This document shows positions 40,551 to 48,874 of a stretch of DNA of 64,000 nucleotides, piece after piece. Location: assembly GCA_018261905.1 (NCBI GenBank), contig JAGTRU010000015.1, positions 1 through 64,000 on the forward strand, written 5' to 3'. How positions within the stretch are numbered: the first letter of the stretch is position 1; each line of letters starts with the position of its first letter. Under the pieces are notes generated by a model. It worked only from the letters and a program-made list of their open reading frames with translations, was not told the origin of the DNA and did no database searches. Source of the DNA: Pseudomonadota bacterium (GTDB lineage: Bacteria > Pseudomonadota > Gammaproteobacteria > Burkholderiales > Rhodocyclaceae). Both the position numbers and the translations under genes were made by a program.

Positions 40551-40928
40551 TTAGTTGTAGTCCTGGGCGGCGTGCTTGCCGTTTACCAGTTGGCCGGCCG
40601 AAAGCGACATCATCAAGAGCGCGATGCTCTCGTGCATGATCAGGGTGTGGTCGTTGCCGGTTTCGACCATGTGCTTGCGCAGCGCTTCGCGGACTTTGCC
40701 GACACCGGTAACGTCGATGATGATATCGACGTCCTTGCCGAGGCGGGCCAGTTCCATGAAGTCGTTGGTGACCTTGACGCCGTGTTCCTTGGCCAGGGCA
40801 ATGCCGGGCATCGCGAGATCGAGATCGGCGACGCCCAGGACGTTAACGAAGGAGGCATCGAGCAATTGCTTGAGCAAGGGGGTGCCGGTTTCACCGGCAC
40901 CGATCACGGCAATACGGAAGGCATTCAT
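40551..40928 (-). CDS. Small NAD(P)-binding Rossmann-fold protein
   Basis: MNAFRIAVIGAGETGTPLLKQLLDASFVNVLGVADLD; 125 aa. Confidence 0.8.
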   Translation of the reverse strand: MNAFRIAVIGAGETGTPLLKQLLDASFVNVLGVADLDLAMPGIALAKEHGVKVTNDFMELARLGKDVDIIIDVTGVGKVREALRKHMVETGNDHTLIMHESIALLMMSLSAGQLVNGKHAAQDYN

Positions 40929-41028
40929 GATGGCAGACTCGCAGTTGTTTTTCGACCTTGTAGTCTAGCGAAGGTCGACGGCCAAGTGTGGACCGGATGT
41001 GCCGTGCGGACATCCGGTCGGACGCTGC

Positions 41029-42048
41029 CTACACCCGCAGCAGCGCGATCTTCAAGGGTGGCTGGCCGTCGTGGCTGGGGAAATCCTCTTCCGGCGTGAT
41101 CCACTCCAGAGCGCGGATGGTTCGCCCGGCCTTGGTTGCGCAGCGTTGCAACTGGTCGGCCCAGACTTCGCGGGTGATCTGCGCCGCGTTGTTGCAGCAG
41201 ATCAGCGTGCCGCCTTCGGCGGTGCACAGCAGGGCCGGTTTCATCAGCGCGGCGTAGTCATTGACGATGTCGACGACGCCGAACGGGCTCTTGGCGTAGC
41301 GCGGCGGGTCGAGGAAGACGACGTCGAAGCTGTGCTTTTCCAGGGTAGGGAAGGGGGGCATCGGTTTGCCGCGCACTTTTTTCGCCTGGCCGATGCCGGA
41401 CAACTGGCGCATCGCCGCGAAGGCATCGCTATGCACGAAGCGCAGGCGGATCGGCAGGTCGTTGAGGCGGGCGTTGTCCTTGCCGACTTTCAGGCTGGAT
41501 TCGGCGAAGTCGACATTGACGACGTGCGCCGCGCCGGCCTTGGCCGCCGCCACGCCGACGCCGCAGGTATAGGCGAAGAGGTTGAGCAGCGTCTTGCCGG
41601 CGACTTCCTGCATGACGCGCCGGCGCCCGGCCCGCATGTCGAGGAACAGCCACGGGTCCTGGCCGGCGTGGCGGCCCTGCACCAGGTAGCGCACGCCCAT
41701 TTCGTGGAATTCGCGGCTCAGTTGCGCCTCGGCCAGGATTTCCGCGGGCAGCGGATTGACGATGCGCGAATTGCCACTGCTGCGATCGTTGTAGATCGCC
41801 GTCAGGCCGGGGATGGCTTCGGCGTAGAAGCGTTCGATGGCGACGCGGTCGTGACCATCCAGGGCTTCGTGGAAAGTCTGCAGCAGCAACAGGTCGCCGT
41901 AGCGGTCCACGGTCAGGCCGGGGCGGCCTTCGGTGCTGCCGTTGAACAGCCGGTAAGCGTTGGTGTCTTCGGCATGCAGGCGCTCGATCAGGCCCTGACG
42001 GGCGGTCAGGGCGGCTTGCAGGAGGGCGGTGAGTTGCGTCGTGGGCAT
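41029..42048 (-). CDS. Class I SAM-dependent rRNA methyltransferase (RlmI-like)
   Basis: FNGSTEGRPGLTVDRYGDLLLLQ, LNLFAYTCGVGVAAAKAGAAHVVNVDFAESSL, VFLDPPRYAKS. Confidence 0.92.
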   Translation of the reverse strand: MPTTQLTALLQAALTARQGLIERLHAEDTNAYRLFNGSTEGRPGLTVDRYGDLLLLQTFHEALDGHDRVAIERFYAEAIPGLTAIYNDRSSGNSRIVNPLPAEILAEAQLSREFHEMGVRYLVQGRHAGQDPWLFLDMRAGRRRVMQEVAGKTLLNLFAYTCGVGVAAAKAGAAHVVNVDFAESSLKVGKDNARLNDLPIRLRFVHSDAFAAMRQLSGIGQAKKVRGKPMPPFPTLEKHSFDVVFLDPPRYAKSPFGVVDIVNDYAALMKPALLCTAEGGTLICCNNAAQITREVWADQLQRCATKAGRTIRALEWITPEEDFPSHDGQPPLKIALLRV

Positions 42049-42114
42049 GGATGTTCCGGTGGAATTGCAGCGATCTCTGCGGAACCTGCCGCCGGAAAGC
42101 CGAGGCGAGGTATT

Positions 42115-42342
42115 TTACCGGATGGGGTCATCGGCCGTCGGATTAAGTGCCGGCCACAATTTCCAATGGCCGCAGGCCGAACGGGCGCGGCGCTCCGAGC
42201 CGGCCCAGCCGCCGTCGGCGCAGAGGCCGGTGATTGTCTCGGCTTCGATCTGCACGCAATCCGGCGTTTCCCCGGGCTGTCGTTCTCCGCGCCAATGCTG
42301 GCAACTGGCGCAGCGTTGGCGGGCGATGGCCTGGTTCAGCAA
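42115..42342 (-). CDS. Small Cys-rich protein (possible metal-binding)
   Basis: TTG start overlapping rhodanese stop; RCASCQHWRGERQPGETPDCVQIEAETITGLCADGGWAGSERRARSACGHWKLW. Confidence 0.5.
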   Translation of the reverse strand: MLNQAIARQRCASCQHWRGERQPGETPDCVQIEAETITGLCADGGWAGSERRARSACGHWKLWPALNPTADDPIR

Positions 42343-42779
42343 GTCTTCGCGCTGCGACAGGCGGCGATGCTCTGGTTTGCCGGCATGACCGCGCCGCCAT
42401 TGCCGAGCCAGCCCTTGATGCCGCTTTTCACGTTGTAGACGCGGCTGTAGGCGGCTTGCTGGCTGAGGAATTGGCCGGCCGCCTTGCTGCGGTTGCCGCT
42501 GCGGCAAATGATGATGACCGGCTGGTTCGGCTTGGCGATGGGTTTCAACTTTTCCAGCCAGGCGGCGGCGTCGACCTGGCCTTGTTCGTCGAAGAAGGTG
42601 AGCAGGCGGCTGTTGGCGATGATGCCGGTTTCCTGCCATTCCGGCGTGGTGCGGATGTCGATGAGCGGGACGCCATTTTTCATCAGACGCTCCAGTTCGG
42701 CGTTGTCGATATCGATCAGTTCGGCCTGGGCCAGTAGCGGCGCGAGGGCGAGACAAAGGCTGAGAAGCAGGCGGCGCAT
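42336..42779 (-). CDS. Periplasmic rhodanese-like protein
   Basis: Signal peptide; LIDIRTTPEWQETG, IICRSGNRSKAAGQFL, VYNVKSGIKGWLG. Confidence 0.92.
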   Translation of the reverse strand: MRRLLLSLCLALAPLLAQAELIDIDNAELERLMKNGVPLIDIRTTPEWQETGIIANSRLLTFFDEQGQVDAAAWLEKLKPIAKPNQPVIIICRSGNRSKAAGQFLSQQAAYSRVYNVKSGIKGWLGNGGAVMPANQSIAACRSAKTC

Positions 42780-42835
42780 GGGGCTGTCCTTGTAAATCAG
42801 GAAGGGCTGATTATAGATCCGAGAATCCGCAATTG

Positions 42836-42970
42836 AACCGCAGAGACGCAGAGATGCTGAGGAAAAACAAAGGCTTGCCTGGATTGTTCAGCACGCCTTC
42901 TGAGTGAGCCTAAAAAGCGTTGCAAGCCACTGTTTTAACGTCTTTCTCTGCTTCTCTGCGCCTCTGCGGT
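42836..42970. repeat. MITE-like element with terminal inverted repeats
   Basis: aACCGCAGAGaCGCAGAGA (left) vs TCTCTGCGcCTCTGCGGT (right, inverted); internal GGCTTGC/GCAAGCC inverted pair. Confidence 0.7.
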
Positions 42971-43105
42971 AAAGCTTTTAGGTGGATTGGCTTACCGGGG
43001 CGTGTTGGAAGGCAATTCAACCGCGGCCAGTAAAGATTGTCCTGCTGCGGGGCGCTCGTCGCTGGTTGTCGCGTGGGATAATCCGCGTTTTTTCCGGGGG
43101 CCGGT

Positions 43106-43657
43106 ATGGCGCTGAAATCAACTATCTTCAAGGCGGAACTGCAACTGGCCGACCTCGATCGCTCGCACTTCGGCGAGTATTCGCTGACCCTGGCCCGCCA
43201 TCCATCCGAGACCGATCAGCGGATGATGATCCGCCTGCTTGCCTTCGCCTTGTTTGCCTCGGAGAGCCTGGCTTTCGGACGCGGTCTGTCGGCCGAGGAC
43301 GAGGCCGATCTGGCCGACACCGACCTGACCGGCTGCATCGAGCGCTGGATCGACGTCGGCCTGCCCGACGAGCGTAACATCCGCCGCGCCTGCGGTCGCG
43401 CCCGGCACGTCGTGGTGCTCGCTTACGGTGGGCGGCAGGCGGAAATCTGGTGGCAGCAGGCAGCCGACAAGCTGGCCGGTCAGAAGAACCTGACCGTGCT
43501 TGCCCTGCCGCCCGAGGAATCGTTGGCCCTGGCCGGTCTGGCCGAACGCAACATGCGCCTGCAGTGCACCATCCAGGATGGCACGATCTGGCTGGGCAGC
43601 GACCGCCAGCAGGTCGAACTGGCGCCGCAGATACTGCAGGCGCCGGCCGCCAAGTAG
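43106..43657 (+). CDS. yaeQ: YaeQ family protein
   Basis: MALKSTIFKAELQLADLDRSHFGEYSLTLARHPSETDQRMMIRLLAFAL. Confidence 0.95.
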   Translation: MALKSTIFKAELQLADLDRSHFGEYSLTLARHPSETDQRMMIRLLAFALFASESLAFGRGLSAEDEADLADTDLTGCIERWIDVGLPDERNIRRACGRARHVVVLAYGGRQAEIWWQQAADKLAGQKNLTVLALPPEESLALAGLAERNMRLQCTIQDGTIWLGSDRQQVELAPQILQAPAAK

Positions 43658-43675
43658 CCCGCTGGCGGGCCGGGC

Positions 43676-45175
43676 TTATTCCGGCGGCAGGCTGCTGCCG
43701 GCTGACGTCATCGCTCGGCTTAACTGCGGGCGGGTGCTGGCCGAGAAGCGCAGGTTGCACTCGGCGATGGCGCTGGCGATTTGCGCTAGTTTGAGCCCGC
43801 TTTCGCCTTCCTGGCGGGCTAGGGCGGCTTCCTCGAGAGCCATGGCCGAAGCCAGTCCGCTGGCGTGCTGCGCCTGGGCAACCTTGAGGCCGGCTTCGTT
43901 GAGCTGCCAGCGGAGCTGGGCTAGTTCGAGCTGGGTTTCGGCATCGCGCAGGGCGGCCTGGTTGCGTCGCCGGTTCTCGTCGATGTCGCGCCGTAACTGT
44001 TCCTGACGCAGGCGGGCGGTTTCCTGTTGGGCCAGTTTTTCGGCAATCCGCGAATCGCGCAGGGCGCCATCGTAAAGGTTGAGATTGAGCTGCAGCCCGA
44101 GGTAGGTCTCGCGCCGGTGGAGATCGCGTCCGGCCTGTTCCAGCGTCTCGTTGTCGCGCCCGATCGCGGTGTATTGTCCGAGCAGGCTGAGGCTCGGCAG
44201 ACGGCTGGCCTGCTCGGCCCGGACGGCTTCGGCGGCGGCCAGCAGATTGGCCGTCTCGCGTTGGTATTCGAGGCCGTCGTCGGCCCATTGTGTGGCTGCC
44301 GCGAGGTCTTCTGCCGGATCCGCCGGGAAGTTCGGTAGCAGCGTCGCGGCGTTCGCCTCGTCGAGATCGGCACCGAGCGCCGCGGCGTATTCGAGCAGGC
44401 GGGTGTTGCGTTCATTGGCGCGCATCCTGGCCTCGCCGCGTTGTTCGGCGAGGCGAAGCCGCTCGGTCTGCAGGGCAAGTTGCGACAGACGCTTTTCGGC
44501 GAATTGGCTGGCGGCGATCTGCGCCCGCTTCTCCGCGACGCCTGCCCGCTGTTCGGCCAGTTCGTCGAGTAAGGTGGCTTGGCGGAGACGGAGATAGGCC
44601 AGCGTCACCCGATAGGCGGTGTCACGTTGTTTGACGGTTTGCTCGATCGTGCTGGCGGCTAGCTGGTGGGCGGATTGTTGCAGCCGCGCCGTGTCGCGCC
44701 CACCGTTATAGAGATCGTAGCTGAGGCGCACCGCCGGGGCGATCTGGTAACGCGGCACGGTTTTCTTGATATTGGCGTCGAGGGTTACCGGCGGTTGCCC
44801 GGGGATCGTTGATGGAACCGTGACCGTGCTGTTGATACCGAGGTAGCTGTCGTAGTTTTCCGTGTAATCGATATTGGTCAGGACGTCTATGCTCGGCCGG
44901 AAACGGGCTTGCGCCTGGCTCTGGCGGGCATCGGCCTGGACCGTGGCGAGGCGGGCGCTGCGGTTGGCCAGATGATTGTTCAGGGCGTAGAGGATCGCTT
45001 CGTCCAGGCTGCGCGGGTAGCCGGCAGCGCTGGGCGGGGCGGCCGGCGGCGCCAGCGACAGGCTGGTGGCGACCCGCAGTCGGCTCTCGGCGGCCGCAGG
45101 CGGCGCTTCGGCGTGGCCGGGGTTGGCCTGGGCGGCGGCAAGGAGGCAGAGGCCGGCGAACAAGGGTTTATTCAT
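43676..45175 (-). CDS. TolC family outer membrane efflux protein
   Basis: YPRSLDEAILYALNNHLANRSARLATVQADARQSQAQARFRPSI; coiled-coil repeats; downstream of ABC exporter genes. Confidence 0.92.
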   Translation of the reverse strand: MNKPLFAGLCLLAAAQANPGHAEAPPAAAESRLRVATSLSLAPPAAPPSAAGYPRSLDEAILYALNNHLANRSARLATVQADARQSQAQARFRPSIDVLTNIDYTENYDSYLGINSTVTVPSTIPGQPPVTLDANIKKTVPRYQIAPAVRLSYDLYNGGRDTARLQQSAHQLAASTIEQTVKQRDTAYRVTLAYLRLRQATLLDELAEQRAGVAEKRAQIAASQFAEKRLSQLALQTERLRLAEQRGEARMRANERNTRLLEYAAALGADLDEANAATLLPNFPADPAEDLAAATQWADDGLEYQRETANLLAAAEAVRAEQASRLPSLSLLGQYTAIGRDNETLEQAGRDLHRRETYLGLQLNLNLYDGALRDSRIAEKLAQQETARLRQEQLRRDIDENRRRNQAALRDAETQLELAQLRWQLNEAGLKVAQAQHASGLASAMALEEAALARQEGESGLKLAQIASAIAECNLRFSASTRPQLSRAMTSAGSSLPPE

Positions 45176-46439
45176 AGCGCAGGGCTTCCACTGGACGCAA
45201 TTTGGCGGCCCGATAGGCCGGGTAGACTCCCGAAATCAGGCCGACGACGAGCGAAACACAAAATCCGATGACGATGAAGGAAAACTCCGGGACCAGCGGG
45301 TAATGGGTCCAGGCGGTAATGGCGACGCTGCTGACGGCGCCCAGCAGCAGCCCGAAAACGCCGCCGAGCAGGCTGATCAGTGTCGCCTCGATGAGGAACT
45401 GGCTCATGATTTCGCCTTCGCCGCCGCCGATTGCCTTGCGCAGCCCGATTTCGCGGGTCCGTTCGATGACCGAGGTGCTCATGATGTTGAGGATGCCGAG
45501 GCCGGCAACCAGTAGCGAAACGGTGGCGGCGACGAGGCCGATGGTGGAGACGATGCCGAGAATGACATCGGCGTTGGCGACGTATTGCTGCATGGTCTCG
45601 ATGCGGTATTTGAAAGCGTCCTGGTGGCGCCGCTTGAGGAAGGCGACGATCTGTTCGGCCGCCGCCCTGGCCATTCCCGGGCTGACTGCTTCGCCCTGGA
45701 TCATGGTGATATCTTCGGTCCCGAGCATGGTCTGCAGGCGGTTGTAGGGGATCAGGATGCGGCCGTTGGGATCCTGCTGGCCACCGGTCGAATTGATGCT
45801 GGCGAGGAAGGAACGGTCCTTGTAGGCGAGGACGCCGATAATCTCGAACTTGTCGTCGGCGATGCGGAGTTCCTTGCCAACCGGGTTTTCATCGGCGGCG
45901 AAGAGGTCGTTGCGGACCTGTTCGCCGATCACGGCGACGGCGCGGCGCCGTTCGATGTCCTGGGGATTGAAGCCGCGGCCGACGACCAGCGCATCGTTGT
46001 TGATCTCGAGATAGGCACTGCCGACCCCTTCGACCCCGGCCGAACTGTAGCGGTTGCCGCGGGTCGCGAAGAGCGGGGCGTAGCGGCCGGGCCACAGGAT
46101 GGGCGTGAATTTGGCCAGGGCCGGGCAACTGGCCGAGGCTTTCAGGGCGTTGATGTCGTCGTTGCTGATGCCGGTGCCGCCGCGGATGACGCGGCGCGGG
46201 TCGTCGACCTTGTAATTGCGGTGCACCCAGACCGACTTCAGGCCGAAAGTCTGCAATTCGCTGAAAATGACTTCCTTGCCGCTGCGGTTGACCGTCGCGA
46301 TCAGGATGACGGCGGCGATGCCGATGGCGATGCCGGTGGCGCTCAGGGCGGTGCGCAGCTTGTGGTCGGCGAGGCCGAGCAGGGCCTGGCCGAGCAGGTC
46401 GAGCCAGAACTGCCAGAGGGTGTTGCTGGCCGGCTTCAT
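45168..46439 (-). CDS. ABC transporter permease (MacB/FtsX family)
   Basis: LRTALSATGIAIGIAAVILI...TREIGLRKAIGGGEGEIMSQFLIEATLISLLGGVFGLLLG. Confidence 0.94.
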   Translation of the reverse strand: MKPASNTLWQFWLDLLGQALLGLADHKLRTALSATGIAIGIAAVILIATVNRSGKEVIFSELQTFGLKSVWVHRNYKVDDPRRVIRGGTGISNDDINALKASASCPALAKFTPILWPGRYAPLFATRGNRYSSAGVEGVGSAYLEINNDALVVGRGFNPQDIERRRAVAVIGEQVRNDLFAADENPVGKELRIADDKFEIIGVLAYKDRSFLASINSTGGQQDPNGRILIPYNRLQTMLGTEDITMIQGEAVSPGMARAAAEQIVAFLKRRHQDAFKYRIETMQQYVANADVILGIVSTIGLVAATVSLLVAGLGILNIMSTSVIERTREIGLRKAIGGGEGEIMSQFLIEATLISLLGGVFGLLLGAVSSVAITAWTHYPLVPEFSFIVIGFCVSLVVGLISGVYPAYRAAKLRPVEALRYE

Positions 46440-47110
46440 TTCCGCAGATCCTCGGCGATCACGCCGTCGCGCAGGCGGATGATGCGTTGGGCGTAGGCGG
46501 CGATGTCGTGTTCATGGGTGACCATGATGATCAGCTTGCCCTGGGCGTGGAGTTCGGAAAAGATATTCATGATTTCCTCTCCGGCATGCGAATCGAGGCT
46601 GCCGGTGGGTTCGTCGGCAATGATCACGTCGGGGTCGTTGACCAGGGCCCGGGCAATCGCCACCCGTTGCTGCTGGCCGCCCGACAGGCGGGCCGGGGTG
46701 TGGCTGCAGCGGTCGCCGAGGCCGACCCGGTGCAGCGCCTGGCGAGCCCGTTGTTGGCGTTCGGCCAGTGGCAGCCGCCCGTAAATCATCGGCAACTCGA
46801 CGTTGCGCAAGGCGCTGAGGCGGGGAATCAGATTGAACTGCTGAAAGACAAAGCCGAATTTGCGATTGCGGATCTTGGCTTGTTCGCTGTTGTTTACGGT
46901 ATCGACGCGCCGCCGATCGAGTTCGTAGGTGCCTTTGTCCAGGGTGTCGAGGCAGCCGAGGATATTCATCAGCGTCGATTTTCCCGAGCCCGATGGTCCC
47001 ATGATGGAAACGAATTCGCCGCTCGCAATATGCAGCGAAATGCCGCGCAGCACATGGATCGGCTCGGCGCCGGTGGTGTAGTACTTCTCGGCGCCCTCGA
47101 GGCGGATCAT
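46436..47110 (-). CDS. ABC transporter ATP-binding protein (MacB/LolD-like)
   Basis: [50 protein letters not shown]. Confidence 0.95.
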   Translation of the reverse strand: MIRLEGAEKYYTTGAEPIHVLRGISLHIASGEFVSIMGPSGSGKSTLMNILGCLDTLDKGTYELDRRRVDTVNNSEQAKIRNRKFGFVFQQFNLIPRLSALRNVELPMIYGRLPLAERQQRARQALHRVGLGDRCSHTPARLSGGQQQRVAIARALVNDPDVIIADEPTGSLDSHAGEEIMNIFSELHAQGKLIIMVTHEHDIAAYAQRIIRLRDGVIAEDLRK

Positions 47111-48195
47111 GGACGGGCCCCGTTGTCGGCTAGGTCGACGGCATCGCCCTCGCGCAGCGCTTTGCCTTCGAGCCGGGCGACGGGCTGCCCGGCCCCGAGG
47201 CCGCTGCGGATTTCGACGAAATGGTCGCCGAACAGGCCGCAATTGATCGGCTGGCTACGCAGGCGTCCGTTGTCGACCAGCCAGACATAGTCCTTGCCGT
47301 CCCGGTTGTGCACCGCTTCGATCGGCAGGCGCAGGGTCGACGCCCGGGAACTGGTCTGGATATTCACATCGACCTGCTGGTTGGGCAGGACTTTCAGTCC
47401 GGCCGAACGGGCGCTGATCCAGACCGCCAGATAATTGGTGTTGCCTTCCTTCTGAATGGCCGGATCGATGCGCAGGATCTGCTCGGCGACCGCCGGCGAA
47501 CCGTTCACCGACACCGCGACCGGCAGGTCGGCGTGGATCAGCCCGGCATCGGCCTGGTCGACCTTGGCGAGGATTTCCAGTGGGCCGGCGGCGCGCAGGC
47601 TCATCAGCACTTTGCCGGCGGCGACGAACTGTCCCTGGCGGACATCGACGGCCGAGATGGTGGCGGCGATCGGGGTGCGCACGGTGTAGTGTTCGAGCTG
47701 ACTCCGGGCGGCGCTCAACTCGGCGTTGGCCCGCTCGAGCCGGGCCTGATCGACCCGGAGCTGCGTTTCGGCATTGCGCACCGTGATCTCGGCTTCGCCG
47801 CCGGCCTGCCAGACGGCGCGCAAGCCGTGCAGGGTGGTTTCGTGCAGCGTCAGTTCCTCGCTGACCATGCGCCGGCTGGCCGCGGCACTGTTCACCCGGG
47901 CCACGCTATCGTCGCTGGCGATGCCAACCAGCAGGGCATTCTTGGCGACCGGGTCGCCGACGGCGACGGCGACCCGGTCGGCGATGCCGGAAACCTGGGC
48001 GATCACCGGCACGTCGTTGGGGCCTTTGGCGGTGCCGGTGATGCGGATGTACGAATCGACCGGGCCGGTATCGACGGCGACCACGCTGACGACCGGGAGT
48101 TTGGCGCCATCCCTGACGACAACGATGAGGCCGGCAGCGACCAGGAGGAGGCCGGTGGCGAACAGCCAGAAACGGTTTTTTTTCATCGATACCAT
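47107..48195 (-). CDS. Membrane fusion protein (MacA/HlyD-like periplasmic adaptor)
   Basis: N-terminal TM; VDSYIRITGTAKGPNDVPVIAQVSGIADRVAVAVGDPVAKNALL; lipoyl/barrel-sandwich domain. Confidence 0.92.
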   Translation of the reverse strand: MVSMKKNRFWLFATGLLLVAAGLIVVVRDGAKLPVVSVVAVDTGPVDSYIRITGTAKGPNDVPVIAQVSGIADRVAVAVGDPVAKNALLVGIASDDSVARVNSAAASRRMVSEELTLHETTLHGLRAVWQAGGEAEITVRNAETQLRVDQARLERANAELSAARSQLEHYTVRTPIAATISAVDVRQGQFVAAGKVLMSLRAAGPLEILAKVDQADAGLIHADLPVAVSVNGSPAVAEQILRIDPAIQKEGNTNYLAVWISARSAGLKVLPNQQVDVNIQTSSRASTLRLPIEAVHNRDGKDYVWLVDNGRLRSQPINCGLFGDHFVEIRSGLGAGQPVARLEGKALREGDAVDLADNGARP

Positions 48196-48265
48196 CCGTG
48201 GATAACAGGCTTAGTGACAATTGAAGTGTTGGTCTGCCGCGGCATGAACCCGGTCTGGGGTTTGG

Positions 48266-48874
48266 TCATTTGTCGAGATCCTTGACCAGGCGGGCGAATT
48301 CGAAGTTTTCGCCGGCCAGATCGGTGATCTGCAAGCTTCGCTCAATCCGGAAACCAAGTTTGCGGCGCAGGCCGATCGCCGTCGCGTTGTCGCTTTCGGC
48401 TTCGCAGACGAGGCGCCGACAGCCTTCCCGGCGGGCATTTTGTTCGGCCACGGCGAACAGACGCCGGCCCAGGCCGCGGCCGCGAAACTCGGGATAGAGG
48501 GCGCTGTTGCTGGCGTAGTATTCGCCGCTCTCGATCGCGCCGAGCAGGGGTTCGATTTTCGTCAACTGGCGGTAATGGCGGAGCAGACCGAGCCCCATGT
48601 AGCGCGCCAGGAGCAGCCCGAAGACGGTCCGGCCGGCCGTTTTGGCGGCATGGTTGTAAGTCAGCGTCATGCCGGCCAGGCGACCGTCAAGTTCGATGAA
48701 TTGCGTGTGCTCGTAGCTGAAGAAATGTTGGCGGTGGGGAAACAGTCGTTCCATCAGCCGGCCGACCTCCGTTCCGTATACCGCCGGCAGGAAGCGTGGG
48801 ACGCTGATCAGCAGCAGGCGGGAAAAATCGGCGGCATCTTCCGGCCGCCCGGGGCGGATGACGATAGTCTCCAT
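48266..48874 (-). CDS. GNAT family N-acetyltransferase
   Basis: YYASNSALYPEFRGRGLGRRLFAVAEQNARREGCRRLVCEAESDNATAIGLRRKLGF; start overlaps megasynthase stop (TAATG). Confidence 0.9.
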   Translation of the reverse strand: METIVIRPGRPEDAADFSRLLLISVPRFLPAVYGTEVGRLMERLFPHRQHFFSYEHTQFIELDGRLAGMTLTYNHAAKTAGRTVFGLLLARYMGLGLLRHYRQLTKIEPLLGAIESGEYYASNSALYPEFRGRGLGRRLFAVAEQNARREGCRRLVCEAESDNATAIGLRRKLGFRIERSLQITDLAGENFEFARLVKDLDK

